From Idiomarina fontislapidosi (GTDB lineage Bacteria > Pseudomonadota > Gammaproteobacteria > Enterobacterales > Alteromonadaceae): a stretch of DNA of 64,000 bases. Both the position numbers and the translations under genes were made by a program. Each line of letters opens with the position of its first letter. Positions within the stretch are counted from its first letter, which is position 1. Of the stretch, positions 27,270-35,559 are shown in pieces. The stretch is from assembly GCF_003226255.1 (NCBI RefSeq), contig NZ_QJST01000008.1:1-64000 (forward strand), written 5' to 3'. Under the pieces are notes generated by a model. It did not search any database. It saw only the letters and a list, made by a program, of their open reading frames with translations, and was not told where the DNA came from.

Positions 27270-28466
27270 TTACTTCGCGAGGTCTTCGACCTGTTGCCAA
27301 ACGCGCATCAGGTTACCACCCAGGATCATTTTGATTTCGTCGTCTGTGTAACCCCGATCAAGTAAGCCTTGTACTAGATTTGGATAGCTTGATACGTCTT
27401 TTAGACCCACAGGTAATGAATCGCCTACGCCATCGTAGTCCGAGCCAATCCCAATATGCTCAACACCAATCAGCTCCTTTACGTGATCGATATGGTCAAG
27501 CACTTGGTCAAGCGTGGCATAGGGGTAAGGATTGTTCTTCTCGATCTCAGCGATACGCTGCTGTGCTTCCGCTGACTCTTCGCCATATTGCTCTTCTACG
27601 GCTTCAATGCGCTTTTTAAGCATATCGCGGTAGCGGTTCGCTTGTTGTGCAACAAATGACGAACCAAAGTTAATTTGAATCACACCACCGTTCTCGCCGA
27701 GCTTCTTCAACATATCGTCGCTCATGTTACGTTCGAAACCTGGCGTGTACTGGCGTAACGAAGAGTGCGACGCAATCACGGGTGCCTCACTGATCTCAAT
27801 GACTTGATAAAACGCGTCGTCCGAAATATGCGAAACATCGACCATGACGCCCATATCATTCATCGCTTTAACAAGCTTCTTACCAAATGGAGACAAGCCA
27901 TCCCACTGACGGCGGATGTCATAAGATGAGTCCGAGATGTGGTTAGACTGAGAGTGCGCCAATGTAATGTAGCGGATGCCACGCTCGTAAAAATGCTCGA
28001 GATTAGCTAAGTCACCTTCGATGGGTGTGCCGTTTTCCATTCCCAATGCAAGTGACATCAAACCCTTTTCAGTATTTTTGATAACCTGATCGGTTGTGTA
28101 AGCCATAGCAAACTTGTCAGGAGCGCGCCCGACGAGAGCTTCCATTCCATCAATGAGTTCATTGGCTAATTGAATACTACCGCCGCTTTGTTCGTAATGG
28201 GCGGGTATATAAATCGACATAAACGGCGCGTTAAGGCCCCCTTCTACCGCTCGAGGATAATCAAAATCGCCGCCTTTGGTGGCGACCGTCACATCCTCCC
28301 ATTCGTTATGAATACGATAGGGGACGTCGATGTGCGTGTCGACAAGTAGGTTTTCATGTGCCAGCTTACGGGCCTTTTCGCTAGCAGTGTACTTTTCAGC
28401 AAAGCTGGATGTTGCGGTAGCGGCAAGTACCGCTAGTGCTGTCATTGTAATTGTCTTTTTTAACAT
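27270..28466 (-). CDS. secreted membrane dipeptidase (peptidase M19 family)
   Basis: A 398-aa protein with signal peptide (residues 1-23, ending SSFA). The M19 zinc motif DTHIDVPY is near the N-terminus, with further motifs MVDVSHISDDAF, VIASHSSLRQ and GIGSDYDGVGD. This family (renal dipeptidase-like) hydrolyses dipeptides, including those with a C-terminal D-residue; here it probably works in the periplasm. AAGGAA precedes ATG but is partly enclosed by an inverted repeat (28467-28502). Two small genes lie just upstream, possibly in one operon. No T-run terminator was seen; the REPIN follows. Confidence 0.9.
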   Translation of the reverse strand: MLKKTITMTALAVLAATATSSFAEKYTASEKARKLAHENLLVDTHIDVPYRIHNEWEDVTVATKGGDFDYPRAVEGGLNAPFMSIYIPAHYEQSGGSIQLANELIDGMEALVGRAPDKFAMAYTTDQVIKNTEKGLMSLALGMENGTPIEGDLANLEHFYERGIRYITLAHSQSNHISDSSYDIRRQWDGLSPFGKKLVKAMNDMGVMVDVSHISDDAFYQVIEISEAPVIASHSSLRQYTPGFERNMSDDMLKKLGENGGVIQINFGSSFVAQQANRYRDMLKKRIEAVEEQYGEESAEAQQRIAEIEKNNPYPYATLDQVLDHIDHVKELIGVEHIGIGSDYDGVGDSLPVGLKDVSSYPNLVQGLLDRGYTDDEIKMILGGNLMRVWQQVEDLAK

Positions 28467-28502
28467 GCAAGTTCCTTAACACAACCAAAACAGAGAACTT
28501 GC
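28467..28502 (-). promoter_or_regulatory. inverted repeat adjoining the dipeptidase start codon
   Basis: GCAAGTTC (28502-28495) and GAACTTGC (28474-28467) on the minus strand, separated by 20 nt. The 3' arm touches the ATG and includes the end of the AAGGAA ribosome binding site, so folding would limit initiation. Function is inferred. Confidence 0.5.
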
Positions 28503-28516
28503 AGACTAACAAAACT

Positions 28517-28627
28517 TTAACCTTGACGCACTAACGATGAGCTTGCTGCTGTCACTGCGCCGATGATAACCGTGCCTAACACCGGCGCAATAAGCCAGAC
28601 TAACCACCAATGATTAAGGTATGCCAT
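28517..28627 (-). CDS. 36-residue single-span membrane protein
   Basis: A short frame starting 4 nt after the stop of the 88-aa gene. It encodes MAYLNHWWLVWLIAPVLGTV and on to a polar SSSLVRQG end: one membrane helix (about residues 7-28) with an aromatic start. No clear separate ribosome binding site is seen apart from AGAGCGAG in the end of the preceding gene, so translation is probably coupled. I do not recognise a family; the membrane character and tight spacing support it. Confidence 0.5.
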   Translation of the reverse strand: MAYLNHWWLVWLIAPVLGTVIIGAVTAASSSLVRQG

Positions 28628-28631
28628 GGGG

Positions 28632-28898
28632 TTACTCGCTCTTATTGTCTTCTTTTGACTCGACTGCGTCAGAATTGGACTCCGCTGAAGCAACGGCTTG
28701 CTCGCTAAACAGCTCGGTCTCTATTTCTTGTAACGTAGAGACCATCGCATCTTTGGATGCTTGCCATAGTGATTCAGAAAATGAGCTAATCTCAGTTTGA
28801 ATAGCACTACGGATGCTGCTCTCTTGACTGTCTTGTGCCATTGCAGGAACTGAACTCAATGCGGCAACTGCTGACAAGGTAATGATTAATTTTTTCAT
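28632..28898 (-). CDS. 88-residue secreted helical protein, unknown
   Basis: Signal peptide MKKLIITLSAVAALSSVPAMA (cut after residue 21), then a mature part of about 67 residues: an amphipathic helix with regular Ile/Leu/Phe (SAIQTEISSFSESLWQASKD) followed by an acidic Glu/Ser/Asp tail. No family is recognised. AAAGGAG lies 7 nt before ATG, within the 3' arm of an inverted repeat. It heads a likely operon with the 36-aa membrane protein and perhaps the dipeptidase. Confidence 0.7.
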   Translation of the reverse strand: MKKLIITLSAVAALSSVPAMAQDSQESSIRSAIQTEISSFSESLWQASKDAMVSTLQEIETELFSEQAVASAESNSDAVESKEDNKSE

Positions 28899-28907
28899 GG
28901 CTGTGCT

Positions 28908-28954
28908 CCTTTGAAGGTAACGTATTTAATAAGTCGCTATTACTCTTTCAAAGG
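28908..28954 (-). promoter_or_regulatory. inverted repeat over the ribosome binding site of the 88-aa gene, overlapping a sigma54-like motif
   Basis: CCTTTGAA (28954-28947) and TTCAAAGG (28915-28908) on the minus strand, 31 nt apart; the 3' arm contains most of the AAAGGAG site. The 5' arm also overlaps TTGGCAC-N5-TTGAA (28963-28947), like a sigma54 promoter but with GA instead of GC at -12. If that promoter were used, the 5' arm would not be transcribed, so the two readings exclude each other. Confidence 0.35.
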
Positions 28955-29088
28955 TTGTGCCAACTTCTAAAAATTATTAACCCTATGTTTTTAAAGAGGT
29001 TTTCAAAATCTCTTATTCAGTCCCACTCAATGAGTGGCGAAAAGCCTTACAGTCCTTTACAAAACACGCGATTTTTTAGTCAATCTCG

Positions 29089-30084
29089 CTACTGAATATC
29101 CGCCAGTCTTAAAGAGCTGTCCTGCCTAAATTTGAGAGCGCCTTCGATGAGACCTTCCGCATCGTCAGCACGAGGCCCTTTTATGCTTAAGTACTGACGC
29201 CACTTTTTACCGCCTGGTTGGCCCTGAAATAAGCCCAACATATGGCGAACAACATGCCATGCGCGTCCCCCCGCAGCGATGTGCTGACGGATATAGGGGA
29301 TCATCTGACGTGCGATGTTGTCGCGTTCTATGACTACAGGCTGAGAGGTATAGAGCGTCTCAAGTTCAGTTAATAGCCAAGGGTTTTGGTAGGCCTCACG
29401 ACCTATCATAACACTATCAACATGCTGTAAGTGCGCCTTGCTCTCGGCCAGCGTCTTAATGCCACCATTGATTGCTATTGGTAGCTCGCCATAGCGCTGT
29501 TTAGCGCGATAGACTCGGTCATATTGGAGTGGAGGGATTTCACGGTTTTCTTTTGGACTTAAACCGTTAAGCCAGGCTTTACGTGCGTGAAGCGTCAGTT
29601 GGTCAGCGCCCGCTGAAACACAGGCGTCTAAAAACTGGTAAAGAAACGCGTCACTATCCTGCTCATCAATGCCTAAGCGAGTTTTCACTGTCACAGGAAT
29701 ATCAACTTCGGCTTTCATGGCTTTAATGCATTCGCCAACTCGCTCAGGTTGAGCCATCAAACACGCACCAAAACTCCCGTTTTGCACTCTATCAGACGGA
29801 CACCCGACATTAATATTCACTTCATCATAACCCCGCGCCTGGGCTTGAGCGGCACATTTCGCCATGGCATCCGGATCGGCGCCCCCTAACTGCAATGCAA
29901 CAGGATGCTCTTCGTCATTGTAAGCCAAGAAGTCTTGTTGCCCGTAAATAATCGCCCCCGTTGTAACCATATCGGTGTACAACAAGGTACTCGGACTCAA
30001 TAGACGGTGAAAATAGCGACAATGGCGATCCGTCCAATCCAGCATCGGGGCGACTGAGGCAAAATGAGGATATAGCTTTGACAA
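29089..30084 (-). CDS. dusA: tRNA-dihydrouridine(20/20a) synthase
   Basis: A 331-aa flavoenzyme (E. coli DusA about 330). The N-terminus SVAPMLDWTDRHCRYFHRLL is DusA-type; the Dus signature NINVGCPSDRVQNGSFGACL holds the catalytic Cys. The FMN-binding barrel continues to INGGIKTL. It reduces uridine 20/20a in tRNA D-loops with NADPH. It diverges from the Zur-like gene. Confidence 0.96.
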   Translation of the reverse strand: MSKLYPHFASVAPMLDWTDRHCRYFHRLLSPSTLLYTDMVTTGAIIYGQQDFLAYNDEEHPVALQLGGADPDAMAKCAAQAQARGYDEVNINVGCPSDRVQNGSFGACLMAQPERVGECIKAMKAEVDIPVTVKTRLGIDEQDSDAFLYQFLDACVSAGADQLTLHARKAWLNGLSPKENREIPPLQYDRVYRAKQRYGELPIAINGGIKTLAESKAHLQHVDSVMIGREAYQNPWLLTELETLYTSQPVVIERDNIARQMIPYIRQHIAAGGRAWHVVRHMLGLFQGQPGGKKWRQYLSIKGPRADDAEGLIEGALKFRQDSSLRLADIQ

Positions 30085-30144
30085 CGAAAACTCCTGTGCC
30101 TTAACGGCAGTAACTCTAAAAACTCGACGGGTGCGTGAAGTATC

Positions 30145-30150
30145 ATTATA
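30145..30150 (-). promoter_or_regulatory. candidate dusA -10 box
   Basis: A perfect minus-strand TATAAT (30150-30145), about 60 bp before the dusA ATG. No good -35 hexamer at 16-18 bp (TGTTCT at 17), so it is tentative. Confidence 0.35.
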
Positions 30151-30203
30151 CCTGTTTTGCGCTATTCAGAACACCACGTAAGTTCCGTAATAGGATGATA
30201 TGA

Positions 30204-30231
30204 TTTACACTTTGTTGAAAACGAATATTAG
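30204..30231 (+). promoter_or_regulatory. candidate promoter of the Zur-like gene
   Basis: TTTACA (30204-30209), a 16-bp spacer and TATTAG (30226-30231), 64 bp before the chosen start. No Zur- or Fur-type palindrome is evident over it. Confidence 0.35.
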
Positions 30232-30294
30232 GTCGAGCATTGCTTGGCGAACAAATCTAATTAAAATCGAAGCCAGCAGATGAAAAGGTCACAT

Positions 30295-30735
30295 ATGGGA
30301 ACTATTGAAACAGAGCGTTTAATTACCAAGGCAGAAAAGCTCTGCCAACAACGCGGAGCTCGGCTAACATCAACCCGTCGCGAAGTATTTCGCATACTGG
30401 CTGCTCAAAGTGGAGCTGTAGGGGCATATGATCTCTTGGACATGTTAAAAACGTCTGTCCCTAATGCAAAGCCGCCTACCATCTATCGCGCGCTTGATTT
30501 TTTACAAGAGCAAGGCTTTGTTCACAAGATCACTTCATCGAATAGTTTTGTTCTTTGCTCGCATTTCGAGCACCAACACCCTGTACAAATGTTAATTTGT
30601 GATCGCTGTGGTGATGTACAAGAAATCCACTCTGAAGGCGTTTACTCAGAACTGCAATCACAAGCAGAAGGTCAGGGTTTTTTGGTAAAAGAGCAAACCA
30701 TCGAAGCACATGGCTTATGTGCTAAGTGCCATTAG
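30295..30735 (+). CDS. zur: Fur-family transcriptional regulator, Zur-like
   Basis: A 146-aa protein. A winged-helix domain (about 1-80: ARLTSTRREVFRIL, KPPTIYRALDFLQEQGFVHK) precedes a metal-binding dimerisation domain with CDRCGDVQEI and C-terminal CAKCH, i.e. two CxxC pairs for structural zinc. Sequence style (YDLLDMLK, the internal HFEHQHPVQ) fits Zur, which represses zinc uptake genes, better than Fur. ATG 30295 is chosen because AAAAGGT lies 5-6 nt upstream; an ATG 15 nt earlier has no ribosome binding site. An M1 peptidase gene follows after 27 bp. Confidence 0.85.
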   Translation: MGTIETERLITKAEKLCQQRGARLTSTRREVFRILAAQSGAVGAYDLLDMLKTSVPNAKPPTIYRALDFLQEQGFVHKITSSNSFVLCSHFEHQHPVQMLICDRCGDVQEIHSEGVYSELQSQAEGQGFLVKEQTIEAHGLCAKCH

Positions 30736-30762
30736 TACTTACTATAACAACAGGAAATACCA

Positions 30763-33108
30763 ATGAAGTTAACTCACCTCCTTGGTGTAGCTGTCGCGAG
30801 CATGGCGGTCTCTCAGGCCCTTAATGCCCAAGCGTTCGACGACAAGTTTCGCCAGTTGAATGATGACAAGTATCGTTCCCCTAATATTTATAGAACCGCC
30901 TCGGGTGCACCAGGTCACGGATATTGGCAACAGCAAGCTGACTACGATATTCAAGTTACCTTGAATGATGAAAATCAAAGCATCAATGCCCGTAGCACAA
31001 TTACATATACCAACAACTCACCCGATACATTACGTTACATTTGGGTACAGCTGGATCAGAACCGCTTCAAGAAAGACTCTATCGGTCCACAAACCTCGGC
31101 TTCTAGCGCTGAGCGGATGCAGAAAGTCAGCTTTAGCCAAATGGAAACGATGATGACGCAGGAAGAGTTTCCTGCGGGTTACACTATCACGGACGTATCG
31201 GACCCTCGTGGCGAGCAAATGGATTACATCATTAATGACACAATGATGCGTATCGATTTAGCTGAACCACTCGAGTCCGGCGAGTCTGTTGAATTTAATA
31301 TCGGCTGGAAGTTCAACATCATCGAGGCTGATGTACTCGGTGGTCGCGGTGGCTATGAGTACTTCGAAGATGATGGTAACTACCTCTATGAAATGGCTCA
31401 GTGGTTCCCGCGCGTTGCAGCCTATTACGATGCCGAAGGCTGGCAAAACAAACAGTTCATTGGTAATGGTGAGTTCGCATTAGAATTTGGTGACTACCAA
31501 GTTGCTATCACCGTACCCGCCGACCACATTGTCGCTGCAACGGGTGAACTGCAAAACCCTGACGACGTGCTGACAGAAGAGCAGCAAGACCGTTTAGAAG
31601 AGGCCGAGACGGCTGACAAACCGGTTAAAATCGTCACGCAAGAAGAAGCGCTAGAGAATGAAAAAGAAGGCACCTCGGATACCAAAACCTGGGTATTCAA
31701 AGCTGATAACGTGCGTGACTTCGCATGGGCTTCTTCGCGCAAGTTCATCTGGGATGCACAAGGTTTTGATAATGGCGAAAGCGATGTGCTCGCGATGTCG
31801 TTCTACCCAGAAGAAGGTAATCCTTTGTGGGAGCGCTACTCAACAGCATCCATTATCCATACTATCGAACACTATAATAAGTATAGTTTTGCGTACCCAT
31901 ACCCGGTAGCGATCTCAGTCAACGGACCGGTTGGCGGTATGGAATACCCGATGCTGACCTTCAACGGACCGCGTCCTTACGTCGATGAAGACAGTGGCGA
32001 GAAGTATTACTCAAAACGTACTAAGTATGGTTTGATTTCCGTCATCATCCACGAAATCGGTCACGTCTACTTCCCAATGATCGTCAACTCAGACGAACGT
32101 CAATGGACATGGATGGACGAAGGCCTGAATACTTATCTGCAGTTCTTAGCCGAACAAGCGTGGGAAGATAACTACCCATCGTGGCGCGGCGAAGCGCGTA
32201 ATATCACGCGTTACATGGCAAGCCAAAATCAGATGCCAATTATGACCAACTCAGAATCTATTCTGCAGTTCGGTAATAATGCCTACGGTAAGCCTGCCAC
32301 CGCGTTGAACATTCTGCGCGAAACTATCGTTGGTCGTGAGCTCTTCGACTTTGCATTCCGTGAGTACGCTCGTCGTTGGAAGTTTAAACGTCCAACGCCA
32401 GAAGACTTTTTCCGTACCTTGGAAGATGCATCTGGCGTCGATCTCGACTGGTTTATCCGTGGCTGGTTCTACACCACCGACCACGTCGATATCTCGCTGG
32501 ATAAAGTCCATTTGCTTACAGTGAACACGCAAGATCCTGAAGTCGAGAAAGCATGGCAGAAACAAATTGATGATCGCGATCCTAAGTCGATTACGGCAAT
32601 TCGTAATGAAGACATGGCTAAGAAAATTGATCAGCAAACGCATCTGCGCGACTTCTACAACGAGCATGACGAGTACACCGTCACTAACGCCGACCGTAAC
32701 GAGTATAAGCAGTTACTCGAAGGTCTTAACGACGAACAGAAGCAAATGCTGAAAAATGGCAAAAACTTCTATGTACTCGACTTTAGTAACAAAGGCGGAT
32801 TGGTCATGCCTATCTTGCTGGACCTTCACTACGCTGACGGCACTAAAGAGCACGTGCGTATTCCAGCTGAAGTATGGCGCCGTTCACCTGAGCACGTAAG
32901 CAAACTGCTTATTCGTGAAAAAACCATTGAACAAGTTGTCGTTGACCCATATTGGGAAACCGCAGATACCGATACGTCAAACAACTTCTGGCCTGCACGT
33001 GCGGTCCCATCGCGTATCGAGCTTTACAAGCGTAATCGCGGCGACGATAGCATGATGGAACGCTATAATGAGGAACTCGACACGGATGATGAAAACGCTG
33101 AAGAATAA
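30763..33108 (+). CDS. secreted M1-family metallopeptidase
   Basis: A 781-aa protein with signal peptide (about residues 1-23, cut near NAQA). The gluzincin motif HEIGH (430-434) plus E453 (WMDEG), 18 residues later, bind zinc; GGMEYP replaces the classic GAMEN exopeptidase motif. The domain order is an N-terminal beta saddle, thermolysin-like catalytic part (about 370-560) and a C-terminal domain. It probably trims peptides in the periplasm. It is co-oriented with the Zur-like gene, so zinc-dependent control is possible but untested. Confidence 0.9.
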   Translation: MKLTHLLGVAVASMAVSQALNAQAFDDKFRQLNDDKYRSPNIYRTASGAPGHGYWQQQADYDIQVTLNDENQSINARSTITYTNNSPDTLRYIWVQLDQNRFKKDSIGPQTSASSAERMQKVSFSQMETMMTQEEFPAGYTITDVSDPRGEQMDYIINDTMMRIDLAEPLESGESVEFNIGWKFNIIEADVLGGRGGYEYFEDDGNYLYEMAQWFPRVAAYYDAEGWQNKQFIGNGEFALEFGDYQVAITVPADHIVAATGELQNPDDVLTEEQQDRLEEAETADKPVKIVTQEEALENEKEGTSDTKTWVFKADNVRDFAWASSRKFIWDAQGFDNGESDVLAMSFYPEEGNPLWERYSTASIIHTIEHYNKYSFAYPYPVAISVNGPVGGMEYPMLTFNGPRPYVDEDSGEKYYSKRTKYGLISVIIHEIGHVYFPMIVNSDERQWTWMDEGLNTYLQFLAEQAWEDNYPSWRGEARNITRYMASQNQMPIMTNSESILQFGNNAYGKPATALNILRETIVGRELFDFAFREYARRWKFKRPTPEDFFRTLEDASGVDLDWFIRGWFYTTDHVDISLDKVHLLTVNTQDPEVEKAWQKQIDDRDPKSITAIRNEDMAKKIDQQTHLRDFYNEHDEYTVTNADRNEYKQLLEGLNDEQKQMLKNGKNFYVLDFSNKGGLVMPILLDLHYADGTKEHVRIPAEVWRRSPEHVSKLLIREKTIEQVVVDPYWETADTDTSNNFWPARAVPSRIELYKRNRGDDSMMERYNEELDTDDENAEE

Positions 33109-33607
33109 TATAGCGCGTTCTATTATCGGTTTAATTGCCTCTTGTGCGCTGCTACCTCAGGTAGCAGCGCACAAATATTTTTTCGGCTTAACCGATGTCA
33201 GTTGGAACCCGCATTCTGGCAACATCGAAGTCATACATCAGTACACACTGCATGACGTTGAGCTCGCCATCGGTCGCTTCTTTGATGAACCGTTTCGGAT
33301 CGATCAACCCGACGCAGACCAACGCGTTAAAGAGTGGATCAACGCTCGTTTCTCCATGAACGACGCGTCTGGTAATCCAACTAAGTTGAACTGGGTTGGC
33401 GTCGAAGCCGACTTCCAAAACTTGTGGATATACCAAGAAAAACCTCATACAAAAACGGATTTTTGTAATTGGAACATAACAAACCGTGTTATGCTTTCTA
33501 CATATCCAGCTCAAGTAAACACGGTTAATGTGGAGACTGGCAACATAACGCGAGGCGTTACGCTCAATGAGCAACGGGATACCAAAAAAATTAATTGCGG
33601 TGAATAA
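33086..33607 (+). CDS. secreted DUF6702-like protein
   Basis: A 173-aa protein with signal peptide (cut after VAA, about residue 29), then HKYFFGLTDVSWNPHSGN and QYTLHDVELAIG, the pattern of DUF6702 proteins; no function is known. It overlaps the end of the M1 peptidase gene by 23 nt. ATG 33086 (or the next codon) is preferred because GAGGAA is about 10 nt upstream. The coupling suggests both are made together. Confidence 0.7.
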   Translation: MMKTLKNNIARSIIGLIASCALLPQVAAHKYFFGLTDVSWNPHSGNIEVIHQYTLHDVELAIGRFFDEPFRIDQPDADQRVKEWINARFSMNDASGNPTKLNWVGVEADFQNLWIYQEKPHTKTDFCNWNITNRVMLSTYPAQVNTVNVETGNITRGVTLNEQRDTKKINCGE

Positions 33608-33620
33608 AGGGTAATTATTT

Positions 33621-34094
33621 ATGGACGCAGAGTTCGTGAATCCATTTTTGAATGCGCTCCAAAACGTACTTTCGATGATGGCTCAAATGGAGCTCAAACC
33701 AGGTAAGCCTCAGATTAAGAAAGACGAATATGCTCGGGGTGATGTATCCGGGATTATTGGCATGGTTGGCCCTCAAGTAAAGGGCTCTTTTTCAATCTCG
33801 TTTGAAGAAAATCTAGCGTGCGAAATTATGCACAAAATGCTAGGAGAACTGCCTGATTCAGTGGATGAAGAAGTCTGTGACATGGTGGGTGAAATAACCA
33901 ATATGGTTACAGGTGGGGCAAAGAAAGAGCTCGCAGAGCGTGGTTTTGATTTCGATATGGCAACGCCGATTGTGGTGTCAGGTCGTGATCATACAATTTC
34001 TCATAAATCTGAGGGCGCGAAATTGATCATGCCTTTCAACCACGTCGCTGGTAAAGCGTATATTGAAATTTGTTTTGATAAACTGAGAGCCTAG
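33621..34094 (+). CDS. cheX: stand-alone CheX-like chemotaxis phosphatase
   Basis: A 157-aa protein of the CheC/CheX/FliY family. The catalytic motif E91-x2-N94 in GEITNMVTGGAK is present once, as in CheX, which dephosphorylates CheY-P as a homodimer. No other chemotaxis gene is nearby, so its response-regulator partner is unknown. TAAAGG lies upstream of ATG. It converges on dnaB across 27 bp with no clear terminator. Confidence 0.85.
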   Translation: MDAEFVNPFLNALQNVLSMMAQMELKPGKPQIKKDEYARGDVSGIIGMVGPQVKGSFSISFEENLACEIMHKMLGELPDSVDEEVCDMVGEITNMVTGGAKKELAERGFDFDMATPIVVSGRDHTISHKSEGAKLIMPFNHVAGKAYIEICFDKLRA

Positions 34095-34121
34095 TCTTTA
34101 CTAAGCTCTCCTTATCTATGT

Positions 34122-35516
34122 TTAATAGCGTTCGTCATCCGACGCACGCGCAAAGTTATCAAACCTCGACAAGTGCCCGTGGAATTTAAGCTCAACTTTG
34201 CCTATCGGGCCATTCCGTTGCTTACCAATGATAATCTCAGCCAACCCTTTTTCAGCGCTTTCCGGATGATATACCTCGTCACGATAAATAAACATGATGA
34301 CATCGGCATCTTGCTCTATCGAGCCCGACTCACGTAAGTCTGAGTTCACTGGTCGCTTGTCAGAACGCTGCTCGAGTGAACGGTTAAGCTGTGACAATGC
34401 GACAACCGGTACACTCAACTCTTTCGCGAGCGACTTAAGTGAACGCGAGATTTCAGCAATTTCAAGTGTACGGTTTTCTGACATCCCCGGCACGGTCATC
34501 AACTGAAGGTAATCCACCATGATCATCGACAGTCCGCCATGGTCACGGGCTACACGACGCGCTCGAGAACGCACTTCAGTCGGTGTTAACCCCGAAGAGT
34601 CATCGATATACAGATTGCTTTTATCGTTCAGAATATTCATCACTGATGCGATGCGCGCCCAATCATCGTCTTCGAGACGACCTGTGCGGACACGGTTCTG
34701 ATCGACGCGGCTCAGTGAAGCGAGCATACGCATCATGATTTGCTCCGCTGGCATTTCGAGGCTAAACACCAATACCGGCTTTTCCTCGTTCATTGCAACA
34801 TTTTCCGCAAGGTTCATTGCAAACGTGGTTTTACCCATTGACGGACGCGCAGCGACGATAATCAGATCGGAGGGTTGCAACCCAGCTGTCATTTGATCCA
34901 GGTCGTGGAACCCCGTTGAGGTGCCCGTGACACCGTTGTGATTTTTGATATTACTCAGTGTTTCGATTTTTTCAATCGTCTTTGCCAAGATGTCACTTAC
35001 GCCTTTGGGTCCCTCTGTGGCACTTGTGCGCTTTTCTGCAATTCGAAAGACTTTACTCTCGGCTTCATCGAGTAATTGCTGGCTGGTGCGACCTTGCGTA
35101 TCGTAACCCGACTCGGCTATATCATTCGCTGCCGCAATCATTTCACGTAACACCGCTCGCTCACGAACGATATTAGCGTAAGCAACAATATTCGCCGCAC
35201 TTGGTGTGTTTTTAGATATTTCGCCTAGATAAGCAAAGCCACCAACAGCATCAAGCTCGGCATTCGCTTCTAGCTCTTCCGAGACAGTAACCAAGTCCAT
35301 GGGTTGGCTGCTATCCGCGAGCGATTGCATCGCGGAAAAAATCAATCGATGAGCTCGGTGATAGAAATCTTGTGCGATAATAAGACCAGATACTTTATCC
35401 CAAGCATCATTATCTAGCATCAAGCCACCTAACACAGATTGTTCGGCTTCGATCGAATGAGGCGCTGAACGCAGCGCCTCAATCGATTTATCTCGTTGTT
35501 TATTTTTCTCGACCAT
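34122..35516 (-). CDS. dnaB: replicative DNA helicase DnaB
   Basis: A 464-aa protein (E. coli 471). N-terminal DnaG-interaction domain (PHSIEAEQSVLGGLMLDNDA) and RecA-like motor: Walker A ARPSMGKTTFAMNLA, Walker B-type SMIMVDYLQLM, and QLNRSLEQRSDKRP with the arginine finger region. It forms the hexameric 5'-3' helicase of the replisome. It often follows rplI; here three ECF-type genes lie between. Confidence 0.98.
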   Translation of the reverse strand: MVEKNKQRDKSIEALRSAPHSIEAEQSVLGGLMLDNDAWDKVSGLIIAQDFYHRAHRLIFSAMQSLADSSQPMDLVTVSEELEANAELDAVGGFAYLGEISKNTPSAANIVAYANIVRERAVLREMIAAANDIAESGYDTQGRTSQQLLDEAESKVFRIAEKRTSATEGPKGVSDILAKTIEKIETLSNIKNHNGVTGTSTGFHDLDQMTAGLQPSDLIIVAARPSMGKTTFAMNLAENVAMNEEKPVLVFSLEMPAEQIMMRMLASLSRVDQNRVRTGRLEDDDWARIASVMNILNDKSNLYIDDSSGLTPTEVRSRARRVARDHGGLSMIMVDYLQLMTVPGMSENRTLEIAEISRSLKSLAKELSVPVVALSQLNRSLEQRSDKRPVNSDLRESGSIEQDADVIMFIYRDEVYHPESAEKGLAEIIIGKQRNGPIGKVELKFHGHLSRFDNFARASDDERY

Positions 35517-35559
35517 TGTTGAGATCTCTAAGCACTCTCTAATGGTCGCTACTATATCG

